Made by a program: the position numbers and the translations under genes | Source of the DNA: Burkholderiales bacterium | GTDB lineage: Bacteria > Pseudomonadota > Gammaproteobacteria > Burkholderiales > Burkholderiaceae_A | Length of the DNA: 16,501 bases | NCBI GenBank assembly: GCA_030828265.1 | Contig: JAURCW010000005.1 | Location: 1-16,501, forward strand | Direction of reading: 5' to 3' | In this document: positions 7,457 through 15,797 of the stretch, one piece after another | Position numbering within the stretch: the first letter of the stretch is position 1 | How the letters are laid out: every line of letters begins with the position of its first letter | The notes under the pieces: model-generated | What the model was told of the DNA's origin: nothing | Seen by the model: the letters and a program-made list of their open reading frames with translations, nothing else | The model's database searches: none

Positions 7457-8917
7457 CTAAAAGGGTAGACTCGCGCCGGGCATGACACGAGCGAAGGCCT
7501 GGCGGAACTCCGCCTGGATACGCGCAAGGGCTTCGCGAGTGTCCGCCTCAAACCGCAGCACCACTACAGGTGTGGTGTTGGAGGCGCGAGCAAGTCCAAA
7601 GCCATCGGCATACTCCACGCGAATGCCATCGATAAAAATTTTGTCGATGGCCGAATCAAAAACCCCCTGCCTGGCAAGCTGCTCCACTGTCTTGTGATTC
7701 TCACCCTCGGCGGTGCGAACCTGTAGCTCGGGCGTGCTGCTGGAATTGGGCAGGCTTTCAAGAACCTCGGTCGGATGCTCAGGGCGGGCAGAGAGAATTT
7801 CGAGGAGTCGTGCCGCGGTGTAAAGGCCGTCATCAAAGCCATACCAACGGTCATTGAAGAAACAATGGCCGCTCATCTCGCCGGCCAAAGCTGCGCCCGT
7901 TTCTTTGAGCTTGGCCTTAATTAAGGAATGCCCCGTCTTCCACATGGTGGGCCTTCCGCCATGCTGAGCAATAAAGCGGCTTAAGAGCCGACTGCACTTA
8001 ACATCAAAAATTATCTCGCTGCCCGGCCGCGCCTGAAGAACGTCCTGGGCGTAAAGCATAAGCTGCCTGTCAGGCCAGATAATTTCTCCCTTGCGGGTCA
8101 CAACCCCTAACCGGTCACCATCGCCATCAAAGGCGAGGCCAAGATCGAGATCTTTCTCGGCCACTGTGCGAATAAGGTCTTCAAGATTGTGCGGGTCAGC
8201 CGGGTCAGGGTGATGATTGGGAAAGTGGCCGTCAATCTCACAGAAGAGTTCGGTGACTTCGCAGCCAAGCCGCCGAATGAGTTCAGGCCCAAGCTCGCCC
8301 GCCACCCCATTGCCAGCGTCCACTGCAACCTTTAAAGGCCTCGCCAACTTAACATCCGAGAGGATGCGATCAAGGTAGTCGGCGCGGCAGTCACGGGTCT
8401 GGTCCGTGGGTGGGAGTGGGCCGGAGGCTTCAACGGCCTGACCTGCCTGAGCAGACTGAACAGCCTGCGCAGCCTCAAGCGCCTCCCCCGAGGCAATTGA
8501 ACGGTAGAGGCCTTGAATGGCCTCTCCTGAAAGGGTTGTGCCTGCCACCATCATTTTGAGGCCGTTGTAATCGGGAGGGTTATGGCTTCCCGTTATGGCC
8601 ACACCCGTTCCGGTCTCAAGCAAGTGGGTGGCGAAATAAACCACCGGCGTGGGCACCTGACCAATTCGAATAACTGAGACGCCAGCCGATAAAAGACCAT
8701 GGCAGAGAGCCTGCTCAAGGGCTGGCCCGGAAAGCCGGCCATCACGGCCCACCACGCAGCGCTGCAGGCCCTTCTGGCGGATAAGAAGACCAAGCGCCTG
8801 ACCAATGGCGTAGACCACTGGCTCGGTCAGCGTCTGGCCCACCACGCCTCGAATGTCGTAGGCCTTAAAAATCGAGGCAGGAAGATCGGTGGCGTGAACG
8901 GGTGCGTACTGGGTCAT
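7457..8917 (-). CDS. manB: Phosphomannomutase/phosphoglucomutase
   Basis: Interconverts hexose 6-phosphates and 1-phosphates (mannose and glucose), supplying sugar nucleotides for lipopolysaccharide and exopolysaccharide; cytosolic. The 486-residue protein has the four-domain alpha-D-phosphohexomutase layout: substrate entry KAYDIRGVVG (18-27), phosphoserine loop TGSHNPPDYNG (Ser111), metal loop FDGDGDR (263-269), sugar-recognition GEMSGH (346-351) and phosphate-binding RASNTTP near 440. The GEMSGH form and dual-type similarity match AlgC-like enzymes, whose length is about 463. An Ala/Gln-rich insertion around residues 145-172 accounts for most of the extra length. It is divergent from apaH. 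Exact sugar preference cannot be read from the sequence; the symbol is by analogy. Confidence 0.9.
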   Translation of the reverse strand: MTQYAPVHATDLPASIFKAYDIRGVVGQTLTEPVVYAIGQALGLLIRQKGLQRCVVGRDGRLSGPALEQALCHGLLSAGVSVIRIGQVPTPVVYFATHLLETGTGVAITGSHNPPDYNGLKMMVAGTTLSGEAIQGLYRSIASGEALEAAQAVQSAQAGQAVEASGPLPPTDQTRDCRADYLDRILSDVKLARPLKVAVDAGNGVAGELGPELIRRLGCEVTELFCEIDGHFPNHHPDPADPHNLEDLIRTVAEKDLDLGLAFDGDGDRLGVVTRKGEIIWPDRQLMLYAQDVLQARPGSEIIFDVKCSRLLSRFIAQHGGRPTMWKTGHSLIKAKLKETGAALAGEMSGHCFFNDRWYGFDDGLYTAARLLEILSARPEHPTEVLESLPNSSSTPELQVRTAEGENHKTVEQLARQGVFDSAIDKIFIDGIRVEYADGFGLARASNTTPVVVLRFEADTREALARIQAEFRQAFARVMPGASLPF

Positions 8918-8932
8918 GGCGGGCTTTCAGTT

Positions 8933-8947
8933 TCAGGCTCAGCCTGA
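8933..8947. repeat. Short perfect palindrome in the manB leader
   Basis: TCAGGC, three bases, then GCCTGA form a perfect 6-bp inverted repeat, bounded by T on each side. It sits 16-30 bases upstream of the manB start codon and about 20 bp before the likely apaH -35 element. It could be an operator or an RNA hairpin next to the manB ribosome binding region. Function is unknown. Confidence 0.4.
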
Positions 8948-8966
8948 TGAAGAGGTGTGAAATGCC

Positions 8967-8995
8967 TTGAGATGCGTAAGACGTCGATCTATTTT
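8967..8995 (+). promoter_or_regulatory. Probable sigma-70 promoter for apaH
   Basis: TTGAGA (8967-8972) and TATTTT (8990-8995) are exactly 17 bp apart and match the consensus at five and four of six positions. Transcription would begin near 9002, only a few bases before the apaH ATG at 9008. This supports the later start codon and would give an almost leaderless mRNA. Confidence 0.42.
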
Positions 8996-9007
8996 ACGAT
9001 GGACCGC

Positions 9008-9844
9008 ATGGCAACTTATGCAATTGGTGATGTTCAGGGATGCGCCGATAGCCTCGCGGCACTGGTGCATCGACTGCCCTTTCGTCCTCAAAGAGATCGG
9101 CTCTGGTTTGTAGGCGACCTAGTCAACCGTGGCCCCAAATCTGCCGAGGTGCTACGCATGATTCGCGCGGCGGGCCCTTCGGCCCAGGCAGTGCTGGGCA
9201 ACCACGACTTTCATCTTCTCGCCATGGCCTCAGGTGCACGGCCTGTGCAGGCCTCCGACACCGTCTCCGCTCTCTTGCAGGAGCCCGATGCCGATGACCT
9301 GATCGACTGGCTTCGCCATCAACCCCTTTGCGTTGCCGATGGCAAAACCCTCATGGTGCACGCAGGGCTGCTCCCCGAATGGAGCAGCCGACAGGCCCTC
9401 GGCCTCTCGGAAGAGGTCTCCAAACGGCTACGTTCAAGTCAATGGAAGTCCTTCATGCAGTCCATCTATGGCAACAGCGAGGGCCGTTGGCGCGAGAGCC
9501 TACGAGGTGCCACACGATACAAAATGATTGTGAATGTCATGACTCGCATGCGCTACCTGCAGGCCGATGGACAGCTTGAGTTGAAGTGCAAGGTAGCACC
9601 CAGTCTCGCCCCCAAAGAGCTCTCCCCCTGGTTTGAACGACGAGCGCGTCGAAGGTCAAATGAGCGGATTGTCTTTGGCCACTGGTCAACACTGGGGCTG
9701 ATGCGTCGACCCGGCCTCATCGCCACCGACACGGGCTGCGGCTGGGGAGGCTATCTGTCGGCGGTTCGGCTCGAAGACGAAGCCATCTTTCAACAGCCTG
9801 CCATCGATACTCTTTTCTCAAGCCCCTCGCGCACTGCTGTGTAG
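9008..9844 (+). CDS. apaH: Symmetrical bis(5'-nucleosyl)-tetraphosphatase
   Basis: Hydrolyses diadenosine tetraphosphate to two ADP and also acts in removing Np4-type RNA caps. The 278-residue protein carries the PPP-type metallophosphatase motifs: YAIGDVQGC (4-12), FVGDLVNRGP, LGNHDFHLLA, MVHAGLLPEW, FGHWSTLGL and the family-specific TDTGCGWGG near the end. The first motif has Gln where E. coli has His (GDVHG); I recall the same change in other ApaH proteins, so it does not imply loss of function. The ATG at 9008 begins MATYAIGD as in known ApaH. The frame extends 17 codons upstream, but a promoter is visible in that stretch. The last 55 bp overlap the opposing plsC gene. Confidence 0.94.
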   Translation: MATYAIGDVQGCADSLAALVHRLPFRPQRDRLWFVGDLVNRGPKSAEVLRMIRAAGPSAQAVLGNHDFHLLAMASGARPVQASDTVSALLQEPDADDLIDWLRHQPLCVADGKTLMVHAGLLPEWSSRQALGLSEEVSKRLRSSQWKSFMQSIYGNSEGRWRESLRGATRYKMIVNVMTRMRYLQADGQLELKCKVAPSLAPKELSPWFERRARRRSNERIVFGHWSTLGLMRRPGLIATDTGCGWGGYLSAVRLEDEAIFQQPAIDTLFSSPSRTAV

Positions 9845-10623
9845 GAGAGCTCAGCAAGCTGCTGGCGCGGTATACCTTGCGGGTCAATCACCTCATGAAC
9901 AAGGGCATCGGCTTGTAGCCCTGGCTGGCCCATGATTTGAATCATAGAGCCGACAAGGCTCATGTCATCCACATAGGCCACCTGATTCATGGCCTCGGTC
10001 ATCACGGTCCTACCCTGCCCAGTACTCTGCCCCGTCTCGCGACTGTAAAAAAGAGTCATGGGCACGACAACAAGACCGGGCCGCTGCTCGGCAAGCCCGA
10101 AGAGACTGGTATGAAACTTCAAAACAGTCTCGCCTCGACTGGTCGTCCCTTCAGGGAAAAAAATAACTCGCTCTCCCGACTCCAGGCGCACCATTGCCTC
10201 CTTCATTAAAGAACGGACGGCATGCCGATTGCCCCGTTCAACAAAAATGGTGCCGGAGGCTTGCACCAAGAGGCCTGCCAAAGGCCAGGAACGGATCTCG
10301 GATTTGGCAATAAAGGTTGCTGGAAGCGCCGCATGGACCAAAAAAATATCAAGCCAAGAGATGTGATTGGCCACCACCAGACAGGGCGCAGGCACAACCT
10401 TTGAGGAGGCTGAACCGGAGAGCCGGCCCGATAAGGCCCGCAGGTTTGGGCCAAGGCTAACGCCACACAGCCAAAGAACGCCTCGAGCAAAGATGCGAAT
10501 GGAGAGCTGCCGATGAGCCTTGGATAAGACTCGAAAGCCTGTTGTGGCCCAGAGCAAACCGAGCAAGGTCCAGACAAGAAAGCTTGGAAGCCTCAGGCCA
10601 AGCTGTAAGGCTTTTACAACCAC
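9790..10623 (-). CDS. plsC: 1-acyl-sn-glycerol-3-phosphate acyltransferase
   Basis: Acylates lysophosphatidic acid to phosphatidic acid in phospholipid synthesis; inner-membrane associated. The 277-residue protein has an N-terminal hydrophobic stretch (about 8-30), then the acyltransferase blocks NHISWLD (the H-x4-D site, His87 and Asp92), IFVERGNR (126-133) and FFPEGTTS (155-162). It probably begins with GTG at 10623, three bases after the pyrC-like stop, so it appears to be the last gene of the pyr operon and translated by coupling. The 3' end overlaps apaH by 55 bp, encoding its C-terminal tail after the conserved fold. A lysophospholipid or ornithine-lipid acyltransferase is possible, but the motifs and context favour PlsC. 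Confidence 0.88.
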   Translation of the reverse strand: MVVKALQLGLRLPSFLVWTLLGLLWATTGFRVLSKAHRQLSIRIFARGVLWLCGVSLGPNLRALSGRLSGSASSKVVPAPCLVVANHISWLDIFLVHAALPATFIAKSEIRSWPLAGLLVQASGTIFVERGNRHAVRSLMKEAMVRLESGERVIFFPEGTTSRGETVLKFHTSLFGLAEQRPGLVVVPMTLFYSRETGQSTGQGRTVMTEAMNQVAYVDDMSLVGSMIQIMGQPGLQADALVHEVIDPQGIPRQQLAELSYTAVREGLEKRVSMAGC

Positions 10624-10626
10624 AGA

Positions 10627-11937
10627 CTACAGGTTGAGTCGAAAGACCGGTCGGCCTTCAACCAGGGTGGCCCGTGTTCGCCCCAGGAGCTCTCGGCCAA
10701 TGAAGGGGGTGTTGCGACCCTGCGACTTCAGGGTGTCGATGGTGACCAGCCAAGGCTCCTGGGGGGCGAAGATGCAGAGGTCCGCCTGGCCCCCTTCCTG
10801 AATACGCCCCGCATTACGGCCCAAGATGGCGGCGGGCTTCTCGGTGACCCGAGTTAAGGCGTCGCCCGCCGAGAGCTTCTGTTCGGCCGCCCACTGCAGG
10901 GTAAGCGGCAGCAACAACTCAAGACCCGTGACCCCAGGCTCGGCCTCGCCAAAAGGCAGCTGCTTGGCATCGTCGTCCACCGGAGAGTGATCGGAACAGA
11001 TGGCGTCAATGGTGCCGTCAGCCAGCGCATCACGCAGCGCCTGCCGGTCGCGCTGGCCCCGAAAGGGCGGGTCCACGCGCAAATTGGCATCGTAGTCACC
11101 AATATCGATGTCAGTAAGGTGCAGGTGATGAACGGCCACGTCTGCCGAAACAGGAAGGCCCTCGGCCTTGGCCTGGCGCAGGAGCTCAACGCCCGCAGCC
11201 GAGGAAAGCCTGCAGATATGAAGTCGCACGCCGGTCATGCGACAGAGCTCAAACAGGGTGTAAAGCCGCAATGTCTCATTGGCCACCGGGACCCCCGCCA
11301 GACCAAGGCGACCGGCCATTGCACCACTGTGGGCAACCCCCGAGGCACCAAGCCAAGGGTCGCGGGCATACATCCAGACCGCAAGATTGAAGCTGCTTGC
11401 GTATTGCATGGCCCGATAAAGTACCTGGGTGTCCAGCAGGGGGCAGACCGACTGGGAAAACCCAATGCAGCCCGCCTCACTAAGCTCGGCCATCTCCGTT
11501 AGCTGCTCGCCTTTCAGGCCGACGGTGAGGGCACCCAGCGGATGCACATGCACCAGCCCAAGATTTCGAGCACGGTGCTTAAGCATTTCCACCAGCCCGG
11601 GCTCGTCAAGCGGTGGGTCAGTGTCGGGAGGGCAGGCAAGCCGGGTGACACCACCCGCCGCGGCCGCCATCATTTCCGACTCGAGTGTGGCCTTGTATTC
11701 AAAGCCCGGCTCGCGCAGTCGAGCGCTCAGATCAACAAGGCCAGGAATAACCGTAAGGCCATTGAGCGCAAGAACCTCGTCGGCCTGAAAACCCTCAAAG
11801 CCCTGACCAGCAGGACGAATGGCTACGATGCTGCCATTGGCAAGGTAAAGGTCGGCAATGCCGTCGAGACCCGAGGCGGCGTCCAAGACATGACCGCCCT
11901 TCAGAAGCAGGCGCTGAACGGGCTGCGTCGTTGTCAT
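10627..11937 (-). CDS. pyrC: Dihydroorotase-like protein, probably non-catalytic (PyrC'/PyrX type)
   Basis: Amidohydrolase-fold protein of 436 residues, as long as type I dihydroorotases. The active-site sequence DxHVHLR is replaced by [10 protein letters not shown] (69-78), so both metal-binding histidines are gone. The usual LHxxHVS is LHICRLS (239-245), losing another ligand. VHHLHL (269-274) and CSDHSP (314-319) are kept. In pseudomonads the corresponding pyrB-linked protein is an inactive subunit needed to assemble aspartate transcarbamoylase, and a separate pyrC gives the enzyme. I infer the same here. Automated annotation would call it dihydroorotase. The start overlaps the pyrB stop in ATGA, and a GGGGAG ribosome binding site lies inside pyrB. 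Confidence 0.9.
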   Translation of the reverse strand: MTTTQPVQRLLLKGGHVLDAASGLDGIADLYLANGSIVAIRPAGQGFEGFQADEVLALNGLTVIPGLVDLSARLREPGFEYKATLESEMMAAAAGGVTRLACPPDTDPPLDEPGLVEMLKHRARNLGLVHVHPLGALTVGLKGEQLTEMAELSEAGCIGFSQSVCPLLDTQVLYRAMQYASSFNLAVWMYARDPWLGASGVAHSGAMAGRLGLAGVPVANETLRLYTLFELCRMTGVRLHICRLSSAAGVELLRQAKAEGLPVSADVAVHHLHLTDIDIGDYDANLRVDPPFRGQRDRQALRDALADGTIDAICSDHSPVDDDAKQLPFGEAEPGVTGLELLLPLTLQWAAEQKLSAGDALTRVTEKPAAILGRNAGRIQEGGQADLCIFAPQEPWLVTIDTLKSQGRNTPFIGRELLGRTRATLVEGRPVFRLNL

Positions 11938-12914
11938 GCCAGCTCCCCGGCCTTGTTTAGGGTGTCCATCACTGCCATGCGCACAGCAATACCAAAGGTC
12001 ACCTGCGAGAGAATGACCGACTGCGCGCCATCGGCCACCGCCGAATCAATTTCAACCCCACGGTTCATAGGCCCCGGATGCATCACAATGGCCTGCGGGC
12101 TTGCATGAAGAAGCTTCGCCTCGGTTAGGCCGTAATGTTTGAAATACTCCTGAGGGCTTGGCAGCAAGGCGCCTCGCATGCGCTCATTTTGCAGTCGAAG
12201 CATCATTACAACATCCACTCCCTCAAGCCCTTCCTCAAGCCTCGTAAAGGCATGCACGCCCATCTCTGCAAGGCCAGAAGGCAATAGGGTTTTTGGCGCA
12301 ATCACTCGTATCTCAGGTGCACCAAGCGTTGTGAGGGCATGGATCGCTGAACGCGCCACACGCGAATGCAAGACGTCGCCCACAATCGCCACCCGCAGCT
12401 GATGAAAATCGCCCTTGTAGTGACGAATGGTGAACATGTCGAGAAGGGCCTGGGTGGGATGGGCATGCCGCCCATCGCCTGCATTCATGATGTGAATCTG
12501 CGGCGCCACCTGGTTAATGTGTCGGGCAATTAAATAGGGGGCCCCGCTTTGACTGTGCCGGACCACGAACATATCGGCCTGCATGGCCGCCAGGTTGTCG
12601 ATGGTGTCAAGCAGAGACTCACCCTTCGCGGTGCTTGAGGCATTCACGTTCAAATTCACAATGTCTGCCGAGAGCCGACGGGCAGCGATTTCAAAGGTTG
12701 TGCGTGTTCGTGTGGAGTTCTCAAAGAAGATGTTGAAGATGGTCTTGCCCGAAAGTACCGGCGCGTTCACCACCTCGAAGCCACCAAGCCCGTCCGAGCG
12801 CAGAAAGTCCTTCGCCCGATCAAGAATGGCCAGCAGAATCGCGCGGGGAACGCCTTCAATGGACAGAAGGTGGGTGAGCTGTCCTTTGGAATTAAGCTGA
12901 ATCGATCGGGCCAT
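11934..12914 (-). CDS. pyrB: Aspartate carbamoyltransferase catalytic chain
   Basis: Condenses carbamoyl phosphate with aspartate, the first committed step of pyrimidine synthesis. From the ATG at 12914 it has 326 residues. Carbamoyl-phosphate site [13 protein letters not shown], the Lys loop [11 protein letters not shown], the aspartate-side [27 protein letters not shown] and the C-terminal [12 protein letters not shown] are all intact. The frame extends 18 codons upstream, but those residues do not fit the family. The start lies 23 bp inside ruvX and the stop overlaps the pyrC-like start, so translation is probably coupled along the operon. No regulatory pyrI gene is present, consistent with an enzyme built with the inactive dihydroorotase-like partner. 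No pyrR or leader attenuator separates it from ruvX. Confidence 0.96.
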   Translation of the reverse strand: MARSIQLNSKGQLTHLLSIEGVPRAILLAILDRAKDFLRSDGLGGFEVVNAPVLSGKTIFNIFFENSTRTRTTFEIAARRLSADIVNLNVNASSTAKGESLLDTIDNLAAMQADMFVVRHSQSGAPYLIARHINQVAPQIHIMNAGDGRHAHPTQALLDMFTIRHYKGDFHQLRVAIVGDVLHSRVARSAIHALTTLGAPEIRVIAPKTLLPSGLAEMGVHAFTRLEEGLEGVDVVMMLRLQNERMRGALLPSPQEYFKHYGLTEAKLLHASPQAIVMHPGPMNRGVEIDSAVADGAQSVILSQVTFGIAVRMAVMDTLNKAGELA

Positions 12915-13323
12915 AAAAGTAACTCTGAAGAAGAATTGCGGCCGCCTCGGCGTCTTTACCAGCATCACCCATCACGCCCGGCGCTAGCGCAGAAGTGTAA
13001 CGCTCATCGGCCATGGTGACAGGCAGCCCAAAGCGACCTTCAAGCTGCCGAGCAAACCTTTGACAACGCGGGGCAAACGGATGAGCCTGGCCATCGGGCA
13101 TGACGGGCAGACCCACCAAGATCTGCTCGGGCTGCCACTCGGAAATAACGCTGGCAATTTTTTCAAAACGGGTCGCTACGGGGGTCGCCGCCACCACACA
13201 CAGGGGACGCGCACCGCCCGTAAGCCTGTTGCCGATGGCTAGGCCAATGCGTCGCTCTCCAAAATCGAAGGCAAGCCAGACCGCATGGTCCGATGGCTTG
13301 CGGGCGAGATCAGGCGTGCCCAA
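12892..13323 (-). CDS. ruvX: RuvX/YqgF-family RNase H-like protein (putative Holliday junction resolvase / 16S rRNA processing)
   Basis: RNase H-fold protein of the YqgF family, implicated in 16S rRNA 5' maturation and suggested as a Holliday junction resolvase. Key parts: [17 protein letters not shown] with the first acidic residue (Asp20), [12 protein letters not shown], a DERYTS motif and [15 protein letters not shown] with the last acidic residue. The frame is open to 13527, but no ATG or GTG occurs near the domain start. The nearest plausible start is TTG at 13323, giving 143 residues (E. coli 138) and a 14 bp overlap with yqgE; an ATG at 13443 would give 183. GGAG lies three bases before the TTG. 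The start is therefore uncertain. The 3' end overlaps pyrB by 23 bp. Confidence 0.88.
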   Translation of the reverse strand: MGTPDLARKPSDHAVWLAFDFGERRIGLAIGNRLTGGARPLCVVAATPVATRFEKIASVISEWQPEQILVGLPVMPDGQAHPFAPRCQRFARQLEGRFGLPVTMADERYTSALAPGVMGDAGKDAEAAAILLQSYFYGPIDSA

Positions 13324-13963
13324 CGGCTCCGGAAAGGTTGAGGGGGTCGACGCCCAGCATTCGAAAGGCTGCGCCAAGCCGGTCTTCGGCGGGTGTGTCA
13401 AAGAGCAGCGAGGTCTGCGAGATGGGCACGTTAAGCCATGCATTGGCGGCCAGTTCGGCATCAAGCTGCCCTGCGGCCCAGCCCGAGTAGCCAAGCGAGA
13501 CCAAGAAACGCTTCGGGCCACGGCCATTGGCAGCCGCCTCGAGAATATCGCGCGAGGAGGTCAGTCCAAGGCCTGTACTAATAGGTAGGGTGGATGACCA
13601 CTTGCCTAAGGGCTCGTGCAGAACAAAGCCACGATCGGTCTGGACAGGGCCACCCACAAAGACAGGAAGCTCGGAGAGCTCGGAGCCCGAAAGGCTGAGG
13701 TCAATGCGAGAAAAAAGACTTCCCAGGTTCATGTCGGCAGGCCGATTCACCACAATACCCATGGCACCCCGGGCGGTATGTTCGGCCACGTAAATCACCG
13801 AGCCGCCAAAATGGGGGTCGATGAGCGATGGCATAGCCACAAGTAGCTGCCCTGCCACACTAGGAAACTCAGAGGATGACTCTGTCATGTCAGGGTCGCT
13901 TTCTGAGGGCGAGGGCGAAGGCGAGTGAAGTTCATCAATCCAACGTTGGGCCATTCGTGACAT
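13310..13963 (-). CDS. yqgE: YqgE/AlgH family protein
   Basis: Conserved cytosolic protein of the UPF0301/AlgH family; the molecular function is not established, though AlgH was linked to alginate control in Pseudomonas. The 217-residue protein has the typical blocks LLVAMPSLIDPHFGGSVIY, HTARGAMGIVVNRP, VFVGGPVQTDRGFVLH, TSSRDILEA, LGYSGWAAGQLDAEL, NAWL and a final GAVGHA. The family is usually about 187 long. The extra N-terminus contains a Ser-Pro run encoded by a repeated hexamer. The ATG at 13963 is preferred because AGAGGG precedes it; the ATG at 13888 would give 192 residues without this tail. It is the first gene of the operon running to plsC and is divergent from phrB with 37 bp between them. 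Confidence 0.9.
   Translation of the reverse strand: MSRMAQRWIDELHSPSPSPSESDPDMTESSSEFPSVAGQLLVAMPSLIDPHFGGSVIYVAEHTARGAMGIVVNRPADMNLGSLFSRIDLSLSGSELSELPVFVGGPVQTDRGFVLHEPLGKWSSTLPISTGLGLTSSRDILEAAANGRGPKRFLVSLGYSGWAAGQLDAELAANAWLNVPISQTSLLFDTPAEDRLGAAFRMLGVDPLNLSGAVGHA
13905..13922. repeat. Three-unit hexamer repeat in yqgE
   Basis: GAGGGC, GAGGGC and GAAGGC follow each other directly on the plus strand, then GAG. On the coding strand they give alternating Ser-Pro codons in the N-terminal extension of YqgE. Unit length is two codons, so slippage would change the length without shifting the frame. Confidence 0.7.
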
Positions 13964-14000
13964 TCTAACCCTCTATTTAAAAGGAAAGGTAACGCAAGCC

Positions 14001-15611
14001 ATGCCAGGTCCAACGAAGCCACTCATTGCCAAGGGGGTCTTGACCGGCCCTGCCCCTCAGCTTGTCTGGCTGAGAAGAGACCTACGCCTTGTCGACCATG
14101 CCACCATTCATAAAGCTCTTGAGCAGCAGAACCCTATTCTAGTGGTCTTCGTCTTTGACACCACCATTTTGGAGCCGCTTCGCACCGAGCATGGTCTTGC
14201 CCAGCCTGTTGACCGACGGCTTGGTTTTATTCATGCAAGCCTGCAGGCCATTGACGAGGCACTTAGGCAGATGGGAAGCCGACTGATTTGTGGCTACGGG
14301 CCCGCCGACGAACGCATTGCCGAGCTTGCTCATGCCCTTGGAGCCTGCCGAGTGATCTGCGCCCAAGATTTCGAGCCATCTGCCGTAGTCCGTGACCAGC
14401 AGGTTGCCAAGCGGCTAAAGGCGCTTGGGGCCGATTTTGTTCAGGTAAAGGATCAGACGATCTTTCAGGGCACCGAGTTGTTAACGGGTGCCGGTCGGCC
14501 TTTCTCTGTCTTTACACCTTACAAAAAGGCATGGCTGAAGGCCTTTGAGCCCTCAATGGCCGCTGACAAGGCAACACTCAGCCTGCCCGAAAGGGCTTTG
14601 CCCAGCGAGTCTCTTGAAACGATGGGACTTCCAGAACACACGCCGGTAACAACGGTAAGCAAGGAGGGCCTAAAACCAGCCGACTGGGGGCTTGGGTTGC
14701 CTTGTCTGAGTAGCATGGGCTTTTCCGAAGAGAGCCTTAAGTCCGTTCCCCTTGAGCCCGCAACCGTGGGCGCCCAGGCGCTTTTAAAAGACTTTGAAAC
14801 CCGGGCCCAGCACTACAAAGAGGCCCGTGACTTCCCGGCTGTGAAGGGGCCGTCCTACCTTTCCACCCATCTGCGATTTGGCACGATCAGCCTGCGCGAG
14901 TGTGTGCGAAGGGCCATTGAACTTGGGGCGGAGCTCACGCCAGCGTCAGATGGTTCGGGCAGTGCAGGTCCAAGCACCTGGCTCTCGGAATTAATCTGGC
15001 GCGAGTTCTACATGCAGATTCTGGCCAACTTCCCCCATGTGGTGAACGCAAGCTTTAAGCCTGCCTACGATCGGCTCGCTTGGAATGAAGGGCCAAAGGC
15101 CGACCAAGACTTTGCCGCCTGGTGCGAGGGACAAACGGGCTACCCGATTGTGGATGCAGGCATGCGACAGTTGAATCAGACTGGTTACATGCACAACCGG
15201 CTGAGAATGATTGTGGCCAGCTTTTTAACCAAAGACCTGGGTATTCATTGGCTGCGCGGCGAACGGTATTTCGCGCTGAAGCTCAATGACTACGACCTGT
15301 CAGCGAACAATGGAGGCTGGCAATGGGCCGCCTCCACAGGCTGCGATGCCCAGCCTTACTTTCGAATTTTTAACCCCACGAGCCAAAGCGAAAAGTTTGA
15401 CCCCAAGGGGCAGTTCATTGCTCGCTACGTGCCAGAGCTTGCGGGCCTTCCTGAGAAAAAACGTCATGCCCCCTGGCTTGCGGGGGACCTGACCCTTCAG
15501 GCATCGGGTGTTGCATTAGGCAAAGATTACCCAATGCCCTTGGTGGATCACGACCAGGCACGTAAGGCCACACTGGCCCGTTTTGCTGTCCTAAAACAGG
15601 CCTCCGACTAG
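14001..15611 (+). CDS. phrB: Class I CPD photolyase (deoxyribodipyrimidine photo-lyase)
   Basis: Repairs cyclobutane pyrimidine dimers using blue light with FAD and an antenna cofactor. The 536-residue protein has the N-terminal antenna domain starting [15 protein letters not shown] (21-35) and a C-terminal FAD domain with [60 protein letters not shown] and [14 protein letters not shown]. The electron-transfer Trp triad is present (361, 417, 440), and Asn436 matches the flavin-proximal Asn of CPD photolyases, arguing against a cryptochrome. It is longer than the E. coli enzyme (472) through about 20 extra N-terminal residues and a longer linker around 185-255. AAGGAAAGG at 13981-13989 is the ribosome binding site. 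The antenna type cannot be read. The stop shares CTAG with the opposing rubredoxin stop. Confidence 0.95.
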   Translation: MPGPTKPLIAKGVLTGPAPQLVWLRRDLRLVDHATIHKALEQQNPILVVFVFDTTILEPLRTEHGLAQPVDRRLGFIHASLQAIDEALRQMGSRLICGYGPADERIAELAHALGACRVICAQDFEPSAVVRDQQVAKRLKALGADFVQVKDQTIFQGTELLTGAGRPFSVFTPYKKAWLKAFEPSMAADKATLSLPERALPSESLETMGLPEHTPVTTVSKEGLKPADWGLGLPCLSSMGFSEESLKSVPLEPATVGAQALLKDFETRAQHYKEARDFPAVKGPSYLSTHLRFGTISLRECVRRAIELGAELTPASDGSGSAGPSTWLSELIWREFYMQILANFPHVVNASFKPAYDRLAWNEGPKADQDFAAWCEGQTGYPIVDAGMRQLNQTGYMHNRLRMIVASFLTKDLGIHWLRGERYFALKLNDYDLSANNGGWQWAASTGCDAQPYFRIFNPTSQSEKFDPKGQFIARYVPELAGLPEKKRHAPWLAGDLTLQASGVALGKDYPMPLVDHDQARKATLARFAVLKQASD

Positions 15612-15772
15612 ACCTCAATCATTTCAAAGTCAGACTTCTGGGCGCCGCACTCGGGGCAAGTCCAGGTAATGGGAACATCTTCCCAGGCTGTTCCGGGGGC
15701 AATGCCTTCCTCGGGAAGGCCAGCGGCCTCATCGTAGATCCAGCCGCAAATTAAGCACATGTAAGTCTTCAT
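15608..15772 (-). CDS. rubA: Rubredoxin
   Basis: A 54-residue one-electron carrier with a single iron bound by four cysteines. It starts [16 protein letters not shown]. The two metal knuckles are C6-x2-C9-G and C39-x2-C42-G, with the conserved Trp37 just before the second one and the aromatic Tyr4, Tyr13 and Phe49 in the usual places. Length and spacing are standard for the family. A rubredoxin gene beside hemL is common in betaproteobacteria as I recall. Partners could be a rubredoxin reductase or an oxygenase elsewhere; none is in the window. It is antisense to the last bases of phrB, with the two stop codons overlapping in CTAG. No strong ribosome binding site is seen. Confidence 0.95.
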   Translation of the reverse strand: MKTYMCLICGWIYDEAAGLPEEGIAPGTAWEDVPITWTCPECGAQKSDFEMIEV

Positions 15773-15797
15773 ACTTCGCCCAGGCAAATGAACAAAA

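Noticed and set aside
9014..9034. His-to-Gln change in the GDxHG motif of ApaH as a sign of an inactive enzyme
   Set aside because: As I recall, GD-x-QG is common in ApaH of pseudomonads and betaproteobacteria, and all other motifs are intact.
10987..11502. 171-codon open frame on the plus strand opposite the pyrC-like gene
   Set aside because: Antisense shadow of a well conserved protein, without independent evidence.
11542..12108. 188-codon open frame on the plus strand opposite pyrC-like and pyrB
   Set aside because: Antisense shadow spanning two conserved genes; no ribosome binding site or family resemblance.
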